DNA of 20,037 nt from a virus. The stretch's first letter is position 1; every line of letters starts with the position of its first letter. Position numbers and translations under genes: made by a program. Under the pieces are notes generated by a model. The model saw nothing but the letters and a program-made list of their open reading frames with translations. It did not search any database and was not told where the DNA came from. Location: positions 1-20,037 of IMG/VR virus record IMGVR_UViG_3300003690_000129. One strand, given 5' to 3'. Positions 1 to 8,019 of the stretch are shown piece by piece.

Positions 1-2
1 AT

Positions 3-425
3 GACATTTCCGCACAGATTCACCGCAAGACTCTGCGGGGTGGTGCTAACTTTGTTGTCTGCGGACCCGAAGTTGCCAACCTCCTTGAGTTCACGGCTGG
101 ATTCCGTGCTTCTGTCACTAATGATGATGAGAAGGGTTCCATTGGCGCTGTCAAGGTGGGATCACTTTCCAAGAAGTTTGACGTTATTGTTGACCCATAC
201 TTCCTGCGGAACGTGGTTCTCGTCGGACGTCGCGGATCCTCTTTCCTTGAAAGCGGATATGTGTACGCACCGTATGTGCCACTGCAGACCACACCCACCA
301 TCTTTGGCCCCGAAGACTTCGTGCCCCGCAAGGGCGTGATGACTCGTTACGCCAAGAAGATGGTCCGGCCCGATATGTACGGCATCGTCATCGTGCGCGG
401 ACTCTTGGGTGAGTCAGGTGAATAA
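3..425 (+). CDS. 23: Major capsid protein, C-terminal part (T4 gp23-like), 5' truncated
   Basis: The frame is open from the window edge and ends at TAA 423-425, giving the last 140 residues of a longer protein. Near the start is IHRKTLRGGANFVV followed by a GPEVANLLE segment, the pattern of the gp23 core just before its last beta strands. Further on, SGYVYAPYVPLQTTPTIFGP and then a TRYAKKM segment match the gp23 C-terminal motif 'YAPYV.L....P..F.P..G..TRY', ending in a short VIVRGLLG-type strand. T4 gp23 is about 520 residues, so roughly three quarters lies upstream of the window. The protein forms the hexamers of the capsid shell. A strong hairpin terminator 31 nt after the stop suits a very highly expressed gene. 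Family assignment rests on motif recognition and on the neck and tail genes that follow; I am fairly sure of it. Confidence 0.85.
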   Translation, partial: DISAQIHRKTLRGGANFVVCGPEVANLLEFTAGFRASVTNDDEKGSIGAVKVGSLSKKFDVIVDPYFLRNVVLVGRRGSSFLESGYVYAPYVPLQTTPTIFGPEDFVPRKGVMTRYAKKMVRPDMYGIVIVRGLLGESGE

Positions 426-455
426 TCAGTAGATTAATCATCCCCCACAACAGAG

Positions 456-491
456 CCCCTGTCGCAGTTTCGTGGCAGGGGTTTTGTTTTT
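456..491 (+). terminator. Rho-independent terminator after the major capsid gene
   Basis: CCCCTGTC (456-463) pairs with GGCAGGGG (474-481) as an 8-bp stem with one G-U pair and a 10-nt loop. It is followed immediately by TTTTGTTTTT. It lies 31 nt beyond the capsid stop codon and before a 128-nt gene-free leader, so it probably separates capsid transcription from the neck genes. Confidence 0.8.
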
Positions 492-556
492 GGAGATCAA
501 ACCAAAAAGTCGATTTGCCAATTTTTTTCACCAGGAAATTTTTGAGATTTTCGTTT

Positions 557-564
557 TATGAATA
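557..564 (+). promoter_or_regulatory. Possible T4-type late promoter box
   Basis: TATGAATA differs at one position from the T4 late -10 box TATAAATA and lies 55 nt upstream of the neck gene start, after the capsid terminator. An 8-nt AT-rich match is weak evidence. The rest of 492-619 is AT-rich, with no gene, hairpin or second promoter that I can support. Confidence 0.25.
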
Positions 565-619
565 GTTGCAGGCGCCTTTGCTTATGAACAACTAATTAAT
601 GTAGCAGAGGAATCCTTTT

Positions 620-1912
620 ATGCCCACAGCCCTTGATCCTATTTCAACAACCAGCGCAATTGTGCTTACTTCAACGGGAAGTGCTACCAAAGTAACCGGC
701 TCGCTGCCCTTTGGGGCCTACACCTCGTCAGCCGAATTTATTACCGGGGCTGTGGCTCAAGTGGCTTTTGTATATAAGAAACTAGGAGGAGATGTAGTTG
801 ACATCGAGTTGACGCCTTCTAACGTTTATGCGGCTTATGAAGAAGCAGTATTAGAATACTCTTATATCCTTAATCTCCATCAAGGTAAGAATACTTTAGG
901 CAGCATGCTGGGAAGTACGACGGGCACTTTCAACCATTTAGGGGATCTTACCGCAAGTCCTTTATCATCGAGCTTGAGCGGCACCCACGTAGCCCTCAAA
1001 TATCCAAAATTCAAATTTCAAAGCGCTCGTACTGTAGGAGATGGCGTTGCCGCCTATGGGGGCGTAGGAGGGGATGTTCGACATTATTCGGCCTCCTTTA
1101 AACCTACGCAGGACGTACAAGATTATGATATTCGCCAAATTATTGTGGATGCTTCAGATAGCGGCACCGACGAGGCAGGCAATGCTGTCGATTACGGCGG
1201 CAAAGTTAATAATAAGCGGATTAATGTCACTAAAGTTTTTTTCCGCTCTCCTAGGGCAATGTGGCGCTTCTATGGGTACTATGGCGGTGTAGGTGTCGTT
1301 GGTAATTACTCGACTTACGGTCAATTTGCTGATGACTCCACATTTGAGATTATTCCTACATGGCAGAACAAATTACAGGCTATCATGTACGAGGATTCCA
1401 TTCGGACTCGAACCTCCAATTATTCTTATGAATTGATTGACGGCAGATTACGATTATTCCCCACACCCAGCTATTGGGGCCTGAGCGAAATGGATCGCAT
1501 TTGGGTGCAGTTTTATGTAGAAGATAGTCCATGGGAAGGTCGCAGTGGCGCCTCTGGAAGTGCAGACGGGATTAATAATGTCAATACCCTTCCATTTGGG
1601 AATATTCCTTATGAAAACATTAATGCTATTGGAAAGCAGTGGATTCGCAAGTATGCGTTAGCTCTGTGCAAGGAGATGTTGGGTCAAATCCGGGGCAAAT
1701 TCACCACGATACCGATTCCCGGCGAAACGGTAACACTTAATTTCAGCGACTTGCTTTCACAAGCTAAAGAAGAACAAACAGCCCTCAAAGATAAGCTCAG
1801 AGAGCTTCTTAAAGAAATGGAGTATGTGCAACTCACGAAAGATGATTCGGAACGCGCCACCGCCGCGGCCGAGACGATGAAATTCTCCCCGTTGCCCATA
1901 TTTGTGGGATAA
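620..1912 (+). CDS. Neck / head-tail adaptor protein (T4 gp13-like position)
   Basis: The 430-aa product starts at ATG 620 with a good ribosome site (AGAGGAA, 606-612). Around residues 68-90 it has a helical AYEEAVLEYSYILNLHQGK segment followed by a small GTTG-type turn, resembling the helical core of head-tail adaptor proteins. Residues about 335-370 hold a conserved-looking stretch with IGKQWIRKYALALCKEMLG and a PIPGETVTLN motif, and residues about 377-395 form an acidic/basic coiled coil (LLSQAKEEQTALKDKLRELL). There is no signal peptide or membrane segment. Its place between the capsid gene and gp14-like and gp15-like genes matches T4 gp13, which joins the filled head to the neck. T4 gp13 is shorter (about 309 aa), so the extra glycine-rich central region (residues about 100-250) may be an added surface domain. 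Function is inferred mostly from synteny. Confidence 0.55.
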   Translation: MPTALDPISTTSAIVLTSTGSATKVTGSLPFGAYTSSAEFITGAVAQVAFVYKKLGGDVVDIELTPSNVYAAYEEAVLEYSYILNLHQGKNTLGSMLGSTTGTFNHLGDLTASPLSSSLSGTHVALKYPKFKFQSARTVGDGVAAYGGVGGDVRHYSASFKPTQDVQDYDIRQIIVDASDSGTDEAGNAVDYGGKVNNKRINVTKVFFRSPRAMWRFYGYYGGVGVVGNYSTYGQFADDSTFEIIPTWQNKLQAIMYEDSIRTRTSNYSYELIDGRLRLFPTPSYWGLSEMDRIWVQFYVEDSPWEGRSGASGSADGINNVNTLPFGNIPYENINAIGKQWIRKYALALCKEMLGQIRGKFTTIPIPGETVTLNFSDLLSQAKEEQTALKDKLRELLKEMEYVQLTKDDSERATAAAETMKFSPLPIFVG

Positions 1913-1915
1913 ACC

Positions 1916-2407
1916 ATGTCTGACAATGAATGGAAACGACCACCCGCACCGCCCCCGCCTCTTTTCTTAGGGAAAAAAGAGCGAGATCTAGTAAAACAGG
2001 TTAATGATGAGTTAATTGAAAAAGTCATCGGCCAACAAATTTTGTATTATCCCATTGATTTAGAAACTACCAATTTTCATGAATTATATGGCGAAGCCCC
2101 TGACAAAACCTATTTGCCTCCTGTTCGCGTATACGCACTAGTAGAATTTACGGACTATGTTACTGAATATATGGAAAACATGGGAATTGATAAGTCCTGG
2201 GAAATTGTGGTTCACTTCCAGCGTAGAAGGTTGACTGAAGATCAGGATTTGTATGTCCGTGAAGGGGATTTTGTATTATATGGCGATTTTTTCTATGAAA
2301 TCGTAAAGCTGTCGGAGCCCAAGAAGCTTTTTGGTCAAGTAGAACACAGCTTTGAAATTACGGCTACTTGCAAGAGAGCTAGAAAGGGACTATTCGATGC
2401 TACCTGA
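1916..2407 (+). CDS. 14: Neck / head closure protein (T4 gp14-like)
   Basis: The 163-aa product starts at ATG 1916, 3 nt after the previous stop, with only a weak ribosome site (GGGA), so it is probably translationally coupled. Residues about 43-70 read IGQQILYYPIDLETTNFHEL and then YGEAPDKTY, the 'Y.....D..YGE' signature of gp14-like neck proteins. Residues about 115-150 hold a RREGD/YGDFFYEI-type segment, the strand pair used by head-closure (stopper) proteins to enclose the DNA exit channel. The N-terminus is proline-rich (RPPAPPPPLF), which looks disordered. At 163 aa it is shorter than T4 gp14 (about 256 aa), so it probably keeps the core domain only. The gene runs into the next one: its stop overlaps the start of the tail terminator gene by 11 nt. 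Family identification is moderately sure. Confidence 0.65.
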   Translation: MSDNEWKRPPAPPPPLFLGKKERDLVKQVNDELIEKVIGQQILYYPIDLETTNFHELYGEAPDKTYLPPVRVYALVEFTDYVTEYMENMGIDKSWEIVVHFQRRRLTEDQDLYVREGDFVLYGDFFYEIVKLSEPKKLFGQVEHSFEITATCKRARKGLFDAT

Positions 2408-3296
2408 TAATTTTGATTTTGCGATGTTGCCCGTAGGCACTGAACGCACCGTAGGCCTTAAAGAAATCGGAATGCTGGCCTCTACTCTAGAGAATATTGA
2501 TTATTCCCTGGTGTCGTGGGTAAAAGAAGATTTGAAATTGGGAACCCGTACTAATGAAGGCTTTGTAACTACTCCTGTGCTGTGGCAGACGCCCGAACGA
2601 GCGTATCAGATTAAGCACAAAAAAGATTTAAGAGATCATGCCGGGGCTTTAAAGCTCCCGCTCATTAGTGTGGAACGCACAGCAGTTGTGAAAGATCCCC
2701 AGAAAAAAGGCTCCTTTCAGGCGCATTATTATTCTAAAAACAAAAACGGGAGATCAGGAAGGTTTATTATTGCCAAGCGCATTGTTCCCGATAAAACTCG
2801 GAATTTTGCTATTGCTAGCGGGGTTCGTGAACGGGCCCGCTCTAATCCTCCTGAATCCAAAAGACAGCTTTTTTATCCGAGAAAAAACCACAAAATCGTT
2901 ATCCAAACCTTATCGGTGCCTATCCCAGTATACGTTAATATTGATTACAAGATTGTACTTAAAACCGAATACCAACAACAGATGAATGATTTAGTAGCTC
3001 CCTTTATCGCACGAACAGGGCAAATTAATTCGTTTGTAATGCGCCGCAACGGTCATTTATATGAGGCATTCATCGATCAAAGCTTTACTCAGAGCAACAA
3101 CATTAGCAATCTCGGCGAAGATATGCGCATGTTTACGACGGAAATTACTATTAAAGTTTTAGGGTATTTGATGGGTGAAGGAGAAAACGAAGATCGCCCC
3201 ATTGTGAGAATAGACGAAAACACCGTCGAATTTCAATTTCCATCCGAAAGAGTGGTCCCAGGAGGCAACATTCCGTTCTTCGGAGAGAGTTCCTGA
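2397..3296 (+). CDS. 15: Tail terminator / proximal sheath stabiliser (T4 gp15-like)
   Basis: ATG 2397 is preferred because it follows AAAGGGA (2384-2390) at good spacing and begins a 299-aa product; an upstream TTG at 2352 lies deep inside the neighbouring gene. Residues about 180-265 are diagnostic: VPIPVYVNIDYKIVLKTEY, then QQQMNDLVAPF, a GHLYEAFIDQS segment and finally TTEITIKVLGYLMGEG. This is the 'P.pv...Y.I......QqN...' pattern followed by a closing 'v.GYl' strand seen in gp15-type proteins. In T4, gp15 caps the tube and last sheath ring and is the docking face for the neck. T4 gp15 is about 272 aa, so the length fits. The basic stretch at residues about 100-140 is lysine/arginine-rich. 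The position directly before the sheath gene supports the call. Confidence 0.72.
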   Translation: MLPDNFDFAMLPVGTERTVGLKEIGMLASTLENIDYSLVSWVKEDLKLGTRTNEGFVTTPVLWQTPERAYQIKHKKDLRDHAGALKLPLISVERTAVVKDPQKKGSFQAHYYSKNKNGRSGRFIIAKRIVPDKTRNFAIASGVRERARSNPPESKRQLFYPRKNHKIVIQTLSVPIPVYVNIDYKIVLKTEYQQQMNDLVAPFIARTGQINSFVMRRNGHLYEAFIDQSFTQSNNISNLGEDMRMFTTEITIKVLGYLMGEGENEDRPIVRIDENTVEFQFPSERVVPGGNIPFFGESS

Positions 3297-3335
3297 AGTG
3301 AACCGGCTTTTTTCTGTTTAGTTCAGGACCTTTTT
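3291..3335 (+). terminator. Weak candidate terminator overlapping the end of the gp15-like gene
   Basis: TCCTGAA (3291-3297) can pair with TTCAGGA (3322-3328) as a 7-bp stem, followed by CC and TTTTT (3331-3335). The loop of 24 nt is long for an intrinsic terminator and the stem overlaps the stop codon. I list it because a promoter follows directly, but confidence is low. Confidence 0.3.
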
Positions 3336-3360
3336 CCGCTTTTTGAAAATAGAAATACTA

Positions 3361-3389
3361 TTTAGTTTATGATTGCAATATGATATAAT
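3361..3389 (+). promoter_or_regulatory. Extended -10 promoter for the tail sheath gene
   Basis: TATAAT (3384-3389) is a perfect -10 box preceded by TGA, making an extended -10 (TGNTATAAT). The best -35 at 17-nt spacing is TTTAGT (3361-3366), only 3 of 6 matching, as is common for extended -10 promoters. It lies 30 nt upstream of the sheath start and downstream of a possible terminator, so the sheath, which is needed in many copies, probably has its own transcript. Confidence 0.55.
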
Positions 3390-3419
3390 GTCATACTCAT
3401 AGAAGAGGAACCAAGCAAC

Positions 3420-6400
3420 ATGTCAGTGAAAAACTTTAAATTTGTCTCCCCCGGTGTTTTTATTAATGAAATTGATAACTCTTTCATTCCTAAGAACCCC
3501 CAAGCGATTGGCCCCGTAGTAATCGGCCGAGCGTCTCGTGGTCTTGCCATGCAGCCTGTTCAGGTTTCATCCTACGCAGACTTCGTTGAAATGTTTGGAG
3601 ACACTGTACCCGGTCGAGCGGGCGGCGATATCTATCGTAATGGCAACCTTCAGTCCCCGATGTACGGAACCTACGCAGCCAAAGCATTCTTAAATGCAGA
3701 CGTGGCTCCTCTTACTTATATTCGTCTTTTAGGACAGCAGACAAGTGTCGGCAGCAGCGCTGGCAATGCAGCAGCAGCAGGCTGGAAGACCACTAACAAC
3801 ATGGCAAACCTAGGTAAAACTAGCGGCCAATTTGGCGGCGGATCCGCAGTCTCTGCCGGCGGCGCTTTTGGTCTTTGGGTATTCCCCTCTGGGAGCGGCG
3901 CACATCTTGTGGATCCACCGGCTCAGATCGCCAATCCTGGTCAATGTGGTGGCATCTCTGCCCGCCAACCCGGCGCCGGAGTTTTGGCCGCTATTTTCTA
4001 TATGAACAGTGGCTCTCTAGTCCTTTCCGGAGCAGTACGAGGCGATGAAGGACTCGTATCTTCTGGAAGCACCATGTGTGTGGGAACGGACAGCAACAAG
4101 CTTTTTACGATTGTCTATACAGATTCAAGTGATGTAGATCACAAAGTAAAATTTGGATTTGACGACGATTCCGAAACATTTATCCGCAAGCGGTTTAATA
4201 CCAATCCCCAATTGTTAAACACTTCTGGAACCTTTTATCCTCTTCAGGATCACGTATTTCTCGGTGGAAGCTTTGAAAATACCCTCCGAAACTATCACGT
4301 TTCTGGATCTTCTCTGATCGGACAAGCAATGCAGGGTGCGATTTATGGAATCGCTCTGAGTGGCACGGTGTCAACTGGCCCTCACAATATGAAATCGCAA
4401 GCTTCCCGCGAAGCGGTGGCCGGTTGGTTTATCGGACAAGATCTCGGTGGCAATCCTGGTACATATAAGCCAGCCCAAATGACCAAGCTTTTCCGCCTTA
4501 AGGGGCGCGGCCATGGCGAATGGCTCAATAAGCACGCCAAAGTGTCTATTGAAAAGGTACGTCAGTCTAACAGTACGACAACTCAATATGGTACATTTTC
4601 GGTTGTAATTAGATCTCTGTTGGATACAGACAACAATGTTGTTGTTTTAGAGCGATTTGATAATTGTAGCCTCGATCCCACTTCCCCCAATTATGTAGCA
4701 CGCATTATTGGCGATAAGTATTTGTCCTGGGATCAGAATGAAAGACGCCTTAAGCAATATGGCGAGTATCCCAATGAGTCAAAGTTTGTATATGTGGAGA
4801 TGAACGAAGACGTCGACGCCGGCGCCTCTGATCCTCTCCTTTTGCCCTTTGGCTATTTTGGCCCCCCCAACTTCCAGCCTATTCTATCGGGTTCAGGCAA
4901 CGGGGCGAGCGCGCCAACTGGCAAGTTCGTAATTATGTCAGGCGGCATTAGTAATGCCCCCAGTATTGCATGGCAGACGCCTGGAGCAGGTTTCTCTTCG
5001 GCCAAAAACGTTGGAGCTTTCTTAACTGGTGCCAACATCCCGCGGGCCAGCGACTATTCTGGTTTGACCGCATCGCTGTACTTCCCAGTCGACCGACTGC
5101 GCCTATCAGCATCAGATGGTGGTCTTTCTAATCCAACAAATGCATATTTCGGATTCTCCGTAACACGCACTTCTGGAAGCACGCGTCCAGATCCGAGTGT
5201 TGCTGATTGGCACAGACTACTTTATTCTGGTTTTCCTGGCGACCCAGTTTCGGGCCAAACCCCCACCAAGCAAGCTGCAACCGGTGTTGACGCATGGTCT
5301 TATGTGTTCTCACTGGATGACGTGCGCATAGACGGCAATGGTCGCTATTATTATGAATCAGGATCCCGCGCAGCATCCTTATCTGCAACAACGTCATCGT
5401 ATGAGAATCTGCTAAACCAAGAGTATAACCGCTTTACTGCGCCATTCTGGGGTGGTTTTGATGGATTTGATATCCAAAAGCCCGATCCCCTCTATAATAA
5501 AGGTATGGGTACAAATGTAACCGAGGATACTAGCTATGTGTATCATACTTATGCCCAGGCTATTGACACAGTGTCGGACCCCGAGTTTATTGATATGAAC
5601 TTGCTGTCTACACCGGGACTCACTCACACTTCCTTAACAGGGCGTATGATTGATGTCTGTGAAGACCGTGCAGATGCATTGGCAGTCATTGATTTGCCAG
5701 ACGTATATATCCCCTCAGCAGAGGCGTATTATAATAGCAAGAATCAGCGAATTGGAACGACACCCGTACAATCTGCAACTAATTTGCGCAATAGAAGGAT
5801 TGACTCCAGTTATGGTTGTACTTTCTATCCTTGGGTGCAAACCCGCGATGCTGCAAGTGGACGACTCCTCTGGATTCCGCCCTCTGTAGCAATGCTGGGT
5901 GTTCTCGCTAGCTCGCAAAAGGCTTCCGAACTTTGGTTCGCGCCCGCGGGCTTTAATAGAGGTGGTCTGAGTGATGGTGCTGCTGGCATCCCCATTACCG
6001 CTGTCACAGAAAGATTAACCTCTAAGAATCGCGACACTCTGTATGAGTCTCGCATCAACCCAATTGCCTCCTTCCCCTCTAGTGGAATTGTGGTCTTTGG
6101 GCAGAAAACTCTGCAAGAACGCCAATCGGCTCTTGATAGAATCAACGTGCGAAGGCTCGTTATCTACTTGAAGAAGCAGATCTCTATCCTTGCCACACAA
6201 ATTCTTTTCGAACAAAATGTGCAAGCTACTTGGAATCGTTTCAAGTCTCTGATTGAGCCTTTGTTGGCCAACACTAAGGTTAACTTCGGAATTACTGATT
6301 ATAGGCTAATCTTGGATGAGACTACAACGACCCCCGATTTGATTGACCAAAACATTTTGTATGCTAAGATTATGGTGAAGCCCGCAAGAGCTATCGAATA

Positions 6401-6452
6401 TATCGCAATTGACTTCGTGATTGCTTCGACCGGCGCTTCATTCGACGACTAA
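3420..6452 (+). CDS. 18: Contractile tail sheath protein (T4 gp18-like), enlarged
   Basis: The 1010-aa product starts at ATG 3420 behind AAGAGGAA (3403-3410). The N-terminus shows SPGVFINEIDNSF, then PVVIGRASRG and a SYADFVEMFG segment, the standard sheath opening. The conserved C-terminal half begins near residue 725 with TPGLTHTSLTGRMIDVCEDR and an ALAVIDLPD strand. It continues with SSYGCTFYPWV, a WIPPSVAMLG segment and WFAPAGFNRGG near residues 795-850, and ends in FEQNVQATWNRFKSLIEP plus a TDYRLILDE-type strand, the sheath handshake region. T4 gp18 is about 659 aa; the extra 350 residues lie mainly between residues about 110 and 690 and are rich in Gly, Ser, Thr and Asn, so they are probably surface domains on the outside of the tail. 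Sheath contraction drives the tube through the cell envelope. The identity is secure. Confidence 0.95.
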   Translation: MSVKNFKFVSPGVFINEIDNSFIPKNPQAIGPVVIGRASRGLAMQPVQVSSYADFVEMFGDTVPGRAGGDIYRNGNLQSPMYGTYAAKAFLNADVAPLTYIRLLGQQTSVGSSAGNAAAAGWKTTNNMANLGKTSGQFGGGSAVSAGGAFGLWVFPSGSGAHLVDPPAQIANPGQCGGISARQPGAGVLAAIFYMNSGSLVLSGAVRGDEGLVSSGSTMCVGTDSNKLFTIVYTDSSDVDHKVKFGFDDDSETFIRKRFNTNPQLLNTSGTFYPLQDHVFLGGSFENTLRNYHVSGSSLIGQAMQGAIYGIALSGTVSTGPHNMKSQASREAVAGWFIGQDLGGNPGTYKPAQMTKLFRLKGRGHGEWLNKHAKVSIEKVRQSNSTTTQYGTFSVVIRSLLDTDNNVVVLERFDNCSLDPTSPNYVARIIGDKYLSWDQNERRLKQYGEYPNESKFVYVEMNEDVDAGASDPLLLPFGYFGPPNFQPILSGSGNGASAPTGKFVIMSGGISNAPSIAWQTPGAGFSSAKNVGAFLTGANIPRASDYSGLTASLYFPVDRLRLSASDGGLSNPTNAYFGFSVTRTSGSTRPDPSVADWHRLLYSGFPGDPVSGQTPTKQAATGVDAWSYVFSLDDVRIDGNGRYYYESGSRAASLSATTSSYENLLNQEYNRFTAPFWGGFDGFDIQKPDPLYNKGMGTNVTEDTSYVYHTYAQAIDTVSDPEFIDMNLLSTPGLTHTSLTGRMIDVCEDRADALAVIDLPDVYIPSAEAYYNSKNQRIGTTPVQSATNLRNRRIDSSYGCTFYPWVQTRDAASGRLLWIPPSVAMLGVLASSQKASELWFAPAGFNRGGLSDGAAGIPITAVTERLTSKNRDTLYESRINPIASFPSSGIVVFGQKTLQERQSALDRINVRRLVIYLKKQISILATQILFEQNVQATWNRFKSLIEPLLANTKVNFGITDYRLILDETTTTPDLIDQNILYAKIMVKPARAIEYIAIDFVIASTGASFDD

Positions 6453-6484
6453 AAGATATGAAAGAAATTTTACACCACATACTA

Positions 6485-6492
6485 TATAAAAA
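6485..6492 (+). promoter_or_regulatory. Possible late promoter box before the tail tube gene
   Basis: TATAAAAA matches the T4 late box TATAAATA at 7 of 8 positions and lies about 22 nt upstream of the tube start, inside an AT-rich 61-nt gap. It would allow extra tube transcription, but such AT-rich matches occur by chance. Confidence 0.25.
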
Positions 6493-6513
6493 TAGAAACA
6501 GGAGTTCCAACTA

Positions 6514-7113
6514 ATGCCATTCTGGTCAACCGATTTCGGTGCTGATACCGAATTAAAAGATCCCAAAAGAAAATTTAGATTTAAAGTCGAATTTCATGGG
6601 ATTCAATCCTCACAAGGTGCTGGAGGTGCTCTCTTGTGGTATGCTAAATCCGTAGCAAAACCTTCTTTTCAAATTGCAGCCGCCGAACACAAATATCTTA
6701 ATCATACTTTTTATTATCCCGGCTCTGTTACATGGCAGGATGTTTCCCTAACCCTGGTAGATCCGGTTAACCCAGACATGACAGCAACGCTGGCAGATAT
6801 CATTGAGTTATCGGGATATTCCATTCCTACGACAGCCAACTCGCTCAATACAATGTCAAAGGCTTCAGCAGCCGGCGCACTTGGAAGTGTGATGATTACT
6901 CAAATTGATTCTAAGGGAGAGCCGTTGGAAACCTGGACGTTGTGGAACGCTTTTATCATTAACTTGAAGTTTGGAGATCTTGCATATGGCGAAGACGATT
7001 TAACTGAACTTACCGTAGATTTGAAATATGATTGGGCAAGCGTTGTGACGAGCAATGGCGGTGGATCTGCAGCAGTTAAAGGCGGCGGTGATGGACCCTT
7101 CTTTAACGTCTAA
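6514..7113 (+). CDS. 19: Tail tube protein (T4 gp19-like)
   Basis: The 199-aa product starts at ATG 6514 with AGGAG (6500-6504). Residues about 18-70 carry RKFRFKVEFHGI, WYAKSVAKPSFQIAA and FYYPGSVTWQDVSLTLVDP, the 'F.V...g......SV..P.......e......F.YPG...W..v.lt..D' pattern of gp19 tube subunits. Later MITQIDSKGEPLETWTLWNA and then LTELTVDLKYDW correspond to the second beta-sandwich half. T4 gp19 is 163 aa; the surplus is a helical alanine/serine insert near residues 100-125 and a glycine-rich tail (residues about 178-199). The protein stacks as hexameric rings inside the sheath and conducts DNA. It follows the sheath gene as in T4. The identity is secure. Confidence 0.92.
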   Translation: MPFWSTDFGADTELKDPKRKFRFKVEFHGIQSSQGAGGALLWYAKSVAKPSFQIAAAEHKYLNHTFYYPGSVTWQDVSLTLVDPVNPDMTATLADIIELSGYSIPTTANSLNTMSKASAAGALGSVMITQIDSKGEPLETWTLWNAFIINLKFGDLAYGEDDLTELTVDLKYDWASVVTSNGGGSAAVKGGGDGPFFNV

Positions 7114-7154
7114 CCTACGAACTATAGCGACAAATAAATTACGAGAGGTGTATA

Positions 7155-8015
7155 TTGTCACGAAATAAAAACCGCGTTGGGGGCGCCGCAACACAAGCAG
7201 CGAGCCCCCCACCCACAGTACTTCAAGAAGAGGCCCCAAATAGCGGGTTTTCTTTCGTTGTACCTACTGAATTTGTAGAACTCCCATCTAAAGGGCGCTT
7301 CTACGCCGAAGATCATCCTTTACATGGAGAAGAAAGCATAGAGATTAAGCAAATGACCGCTAAAGAAGAGGACATGCTTACATCTGCTACGTTGCTCCGC
7401 AAAGGGGTGGCTTTAGATCGAGTAATCCGCAGTTTGATTGTGGATAAACGAATCAACCCCGATAATCTATTGGTGGGAGATCGCAATGCTATTATTCTGT
7501 GCGCTAGAGTATCAGGATATGGGAACGAATACGATACAAAAGTAAGTTGTCCTGCCTGCGGCACCACTACAGAATATAGTTTTGATTTAAATGAGGTGTC
7601 CCTTTATACTGGCGCCGACTTGGCAGAGCGAGATATCATAGACAATCAAAACGGAACCTTTGATGTTGTGCTGCCACGAACTAATGTGACGGCTACTTTT
7701 CGGCTCTTAACCGGAGCAGATGAAAAGAGCTTCACTAATGCTGTACAGGCAGATCGCAAGAAAAAGAGCTACGAAAAAAATGTTACTCGACAATTGAGCA
7801 ACATGGTCGTAGCAGTGAATAATGATGATTCTGCTGAAGCAATTCAATATCTTGTTGACAACATTCCTTCAATAGATTCGCGCCGCTTGCGCTTGGCTTA
7901 TCGTACCGCATCCCCGAATGTCGATCTCACCCAATATTATGTCTGTGACGAGTGTAATTATGAAGCGGACATGGAGGTTCCGCTGTCTGCGGACTTTTTT
8001 TGGCCTGACCGATAA
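7155..8015 (+). CDS. gp26-like baseplate/tail assembly protein with two CxxC motifs (chaperone first frame)
   Basis: The start is most likely TTG 7155, placed 6 nt after AGAGG (7144-7148); no ATG lies nearby, and the product is 286 aa. After a disordered Pro/Ala-rich N-terminus comes FVVPTEFVELPSKGRFY and IEIKQMTAKEEDMLTS, the opening typical of the T4 gp26-like baseplate hub family. Two cysteine pairs, CPAC (C132, C135) and CDEC (C264, C267), could bind one zinc ion as a split zinc ribbon. The protein ends ADFFWPDR. The stop is reached only if ribosomes stay in frame across a run of seven T (7995-8001); a +1 slip there joins it to the 83-aa frame that follows. Lying between the tube and the tape-measure gene, it is in the classic place of tail assembly chaperones. 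Family call is fairly good; the chaperone role is inferred. Confidence 0.7.
   Translation: MSRNKNRVGGAATQAASPPPTVLQEEAPNSGFSFVVPTEFVELPSKGRFYAEDHPLHGEESIEIKQMTAKEEDMLTSATLLRKGVALDRVIRSLIVDKRINPDNLLVGDRNAIILCARVSGYGNEYDTKVSCPACGTTTEYSFDLNEVSLYTGADLAERDIIDNQNGTFDVVLPRTNVTATFRLLTGADEKSFTNAVQADRKKKSYEKNVTRQLSNMVVAVNNDDSAEAIQYLVDNIPSIDSRRLRLAYRTASPNVDLTQYYVCDECNYEADMEVPLSADFFWPDR
7995..8001 (+). promoter_or_regulatory. Candidate +1 ribosomal frameshift site (T7 run)
   Basis: Read in the gp26-like frame the run is TTT TTT TGG, followed by CCT GAC CGA and stop TAA at 8013-8015. If the Phe tRNA on TTT 7998-8000 slips one base forward it still pairs fully with TTT 7999-8001. The next codon is then GGC, which opens the frame of the 83-aa downstream product without a stop, giving a fusion of 371 aa. 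A pairwise -1 slip would not reach that frame. This is inference from sequence only. Confidence 0.5.
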
Positions 8016-8019
8016 TTAC

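Noticed and set aside
1-339. Frame-1 open frame at the window start with ATG at base 1
   Set aside because: The overlapping frame starting at base 3 encodes clear gp23 motifs; this one is a Leu/Ser/Arg-rich shadow.
426-619. Possible tRNA or small RNA gene in the largest gene-free gap
   Set aside because: Apart from the terminator hairpin there is no cloverleaf or second stable fold that I can find by eye.
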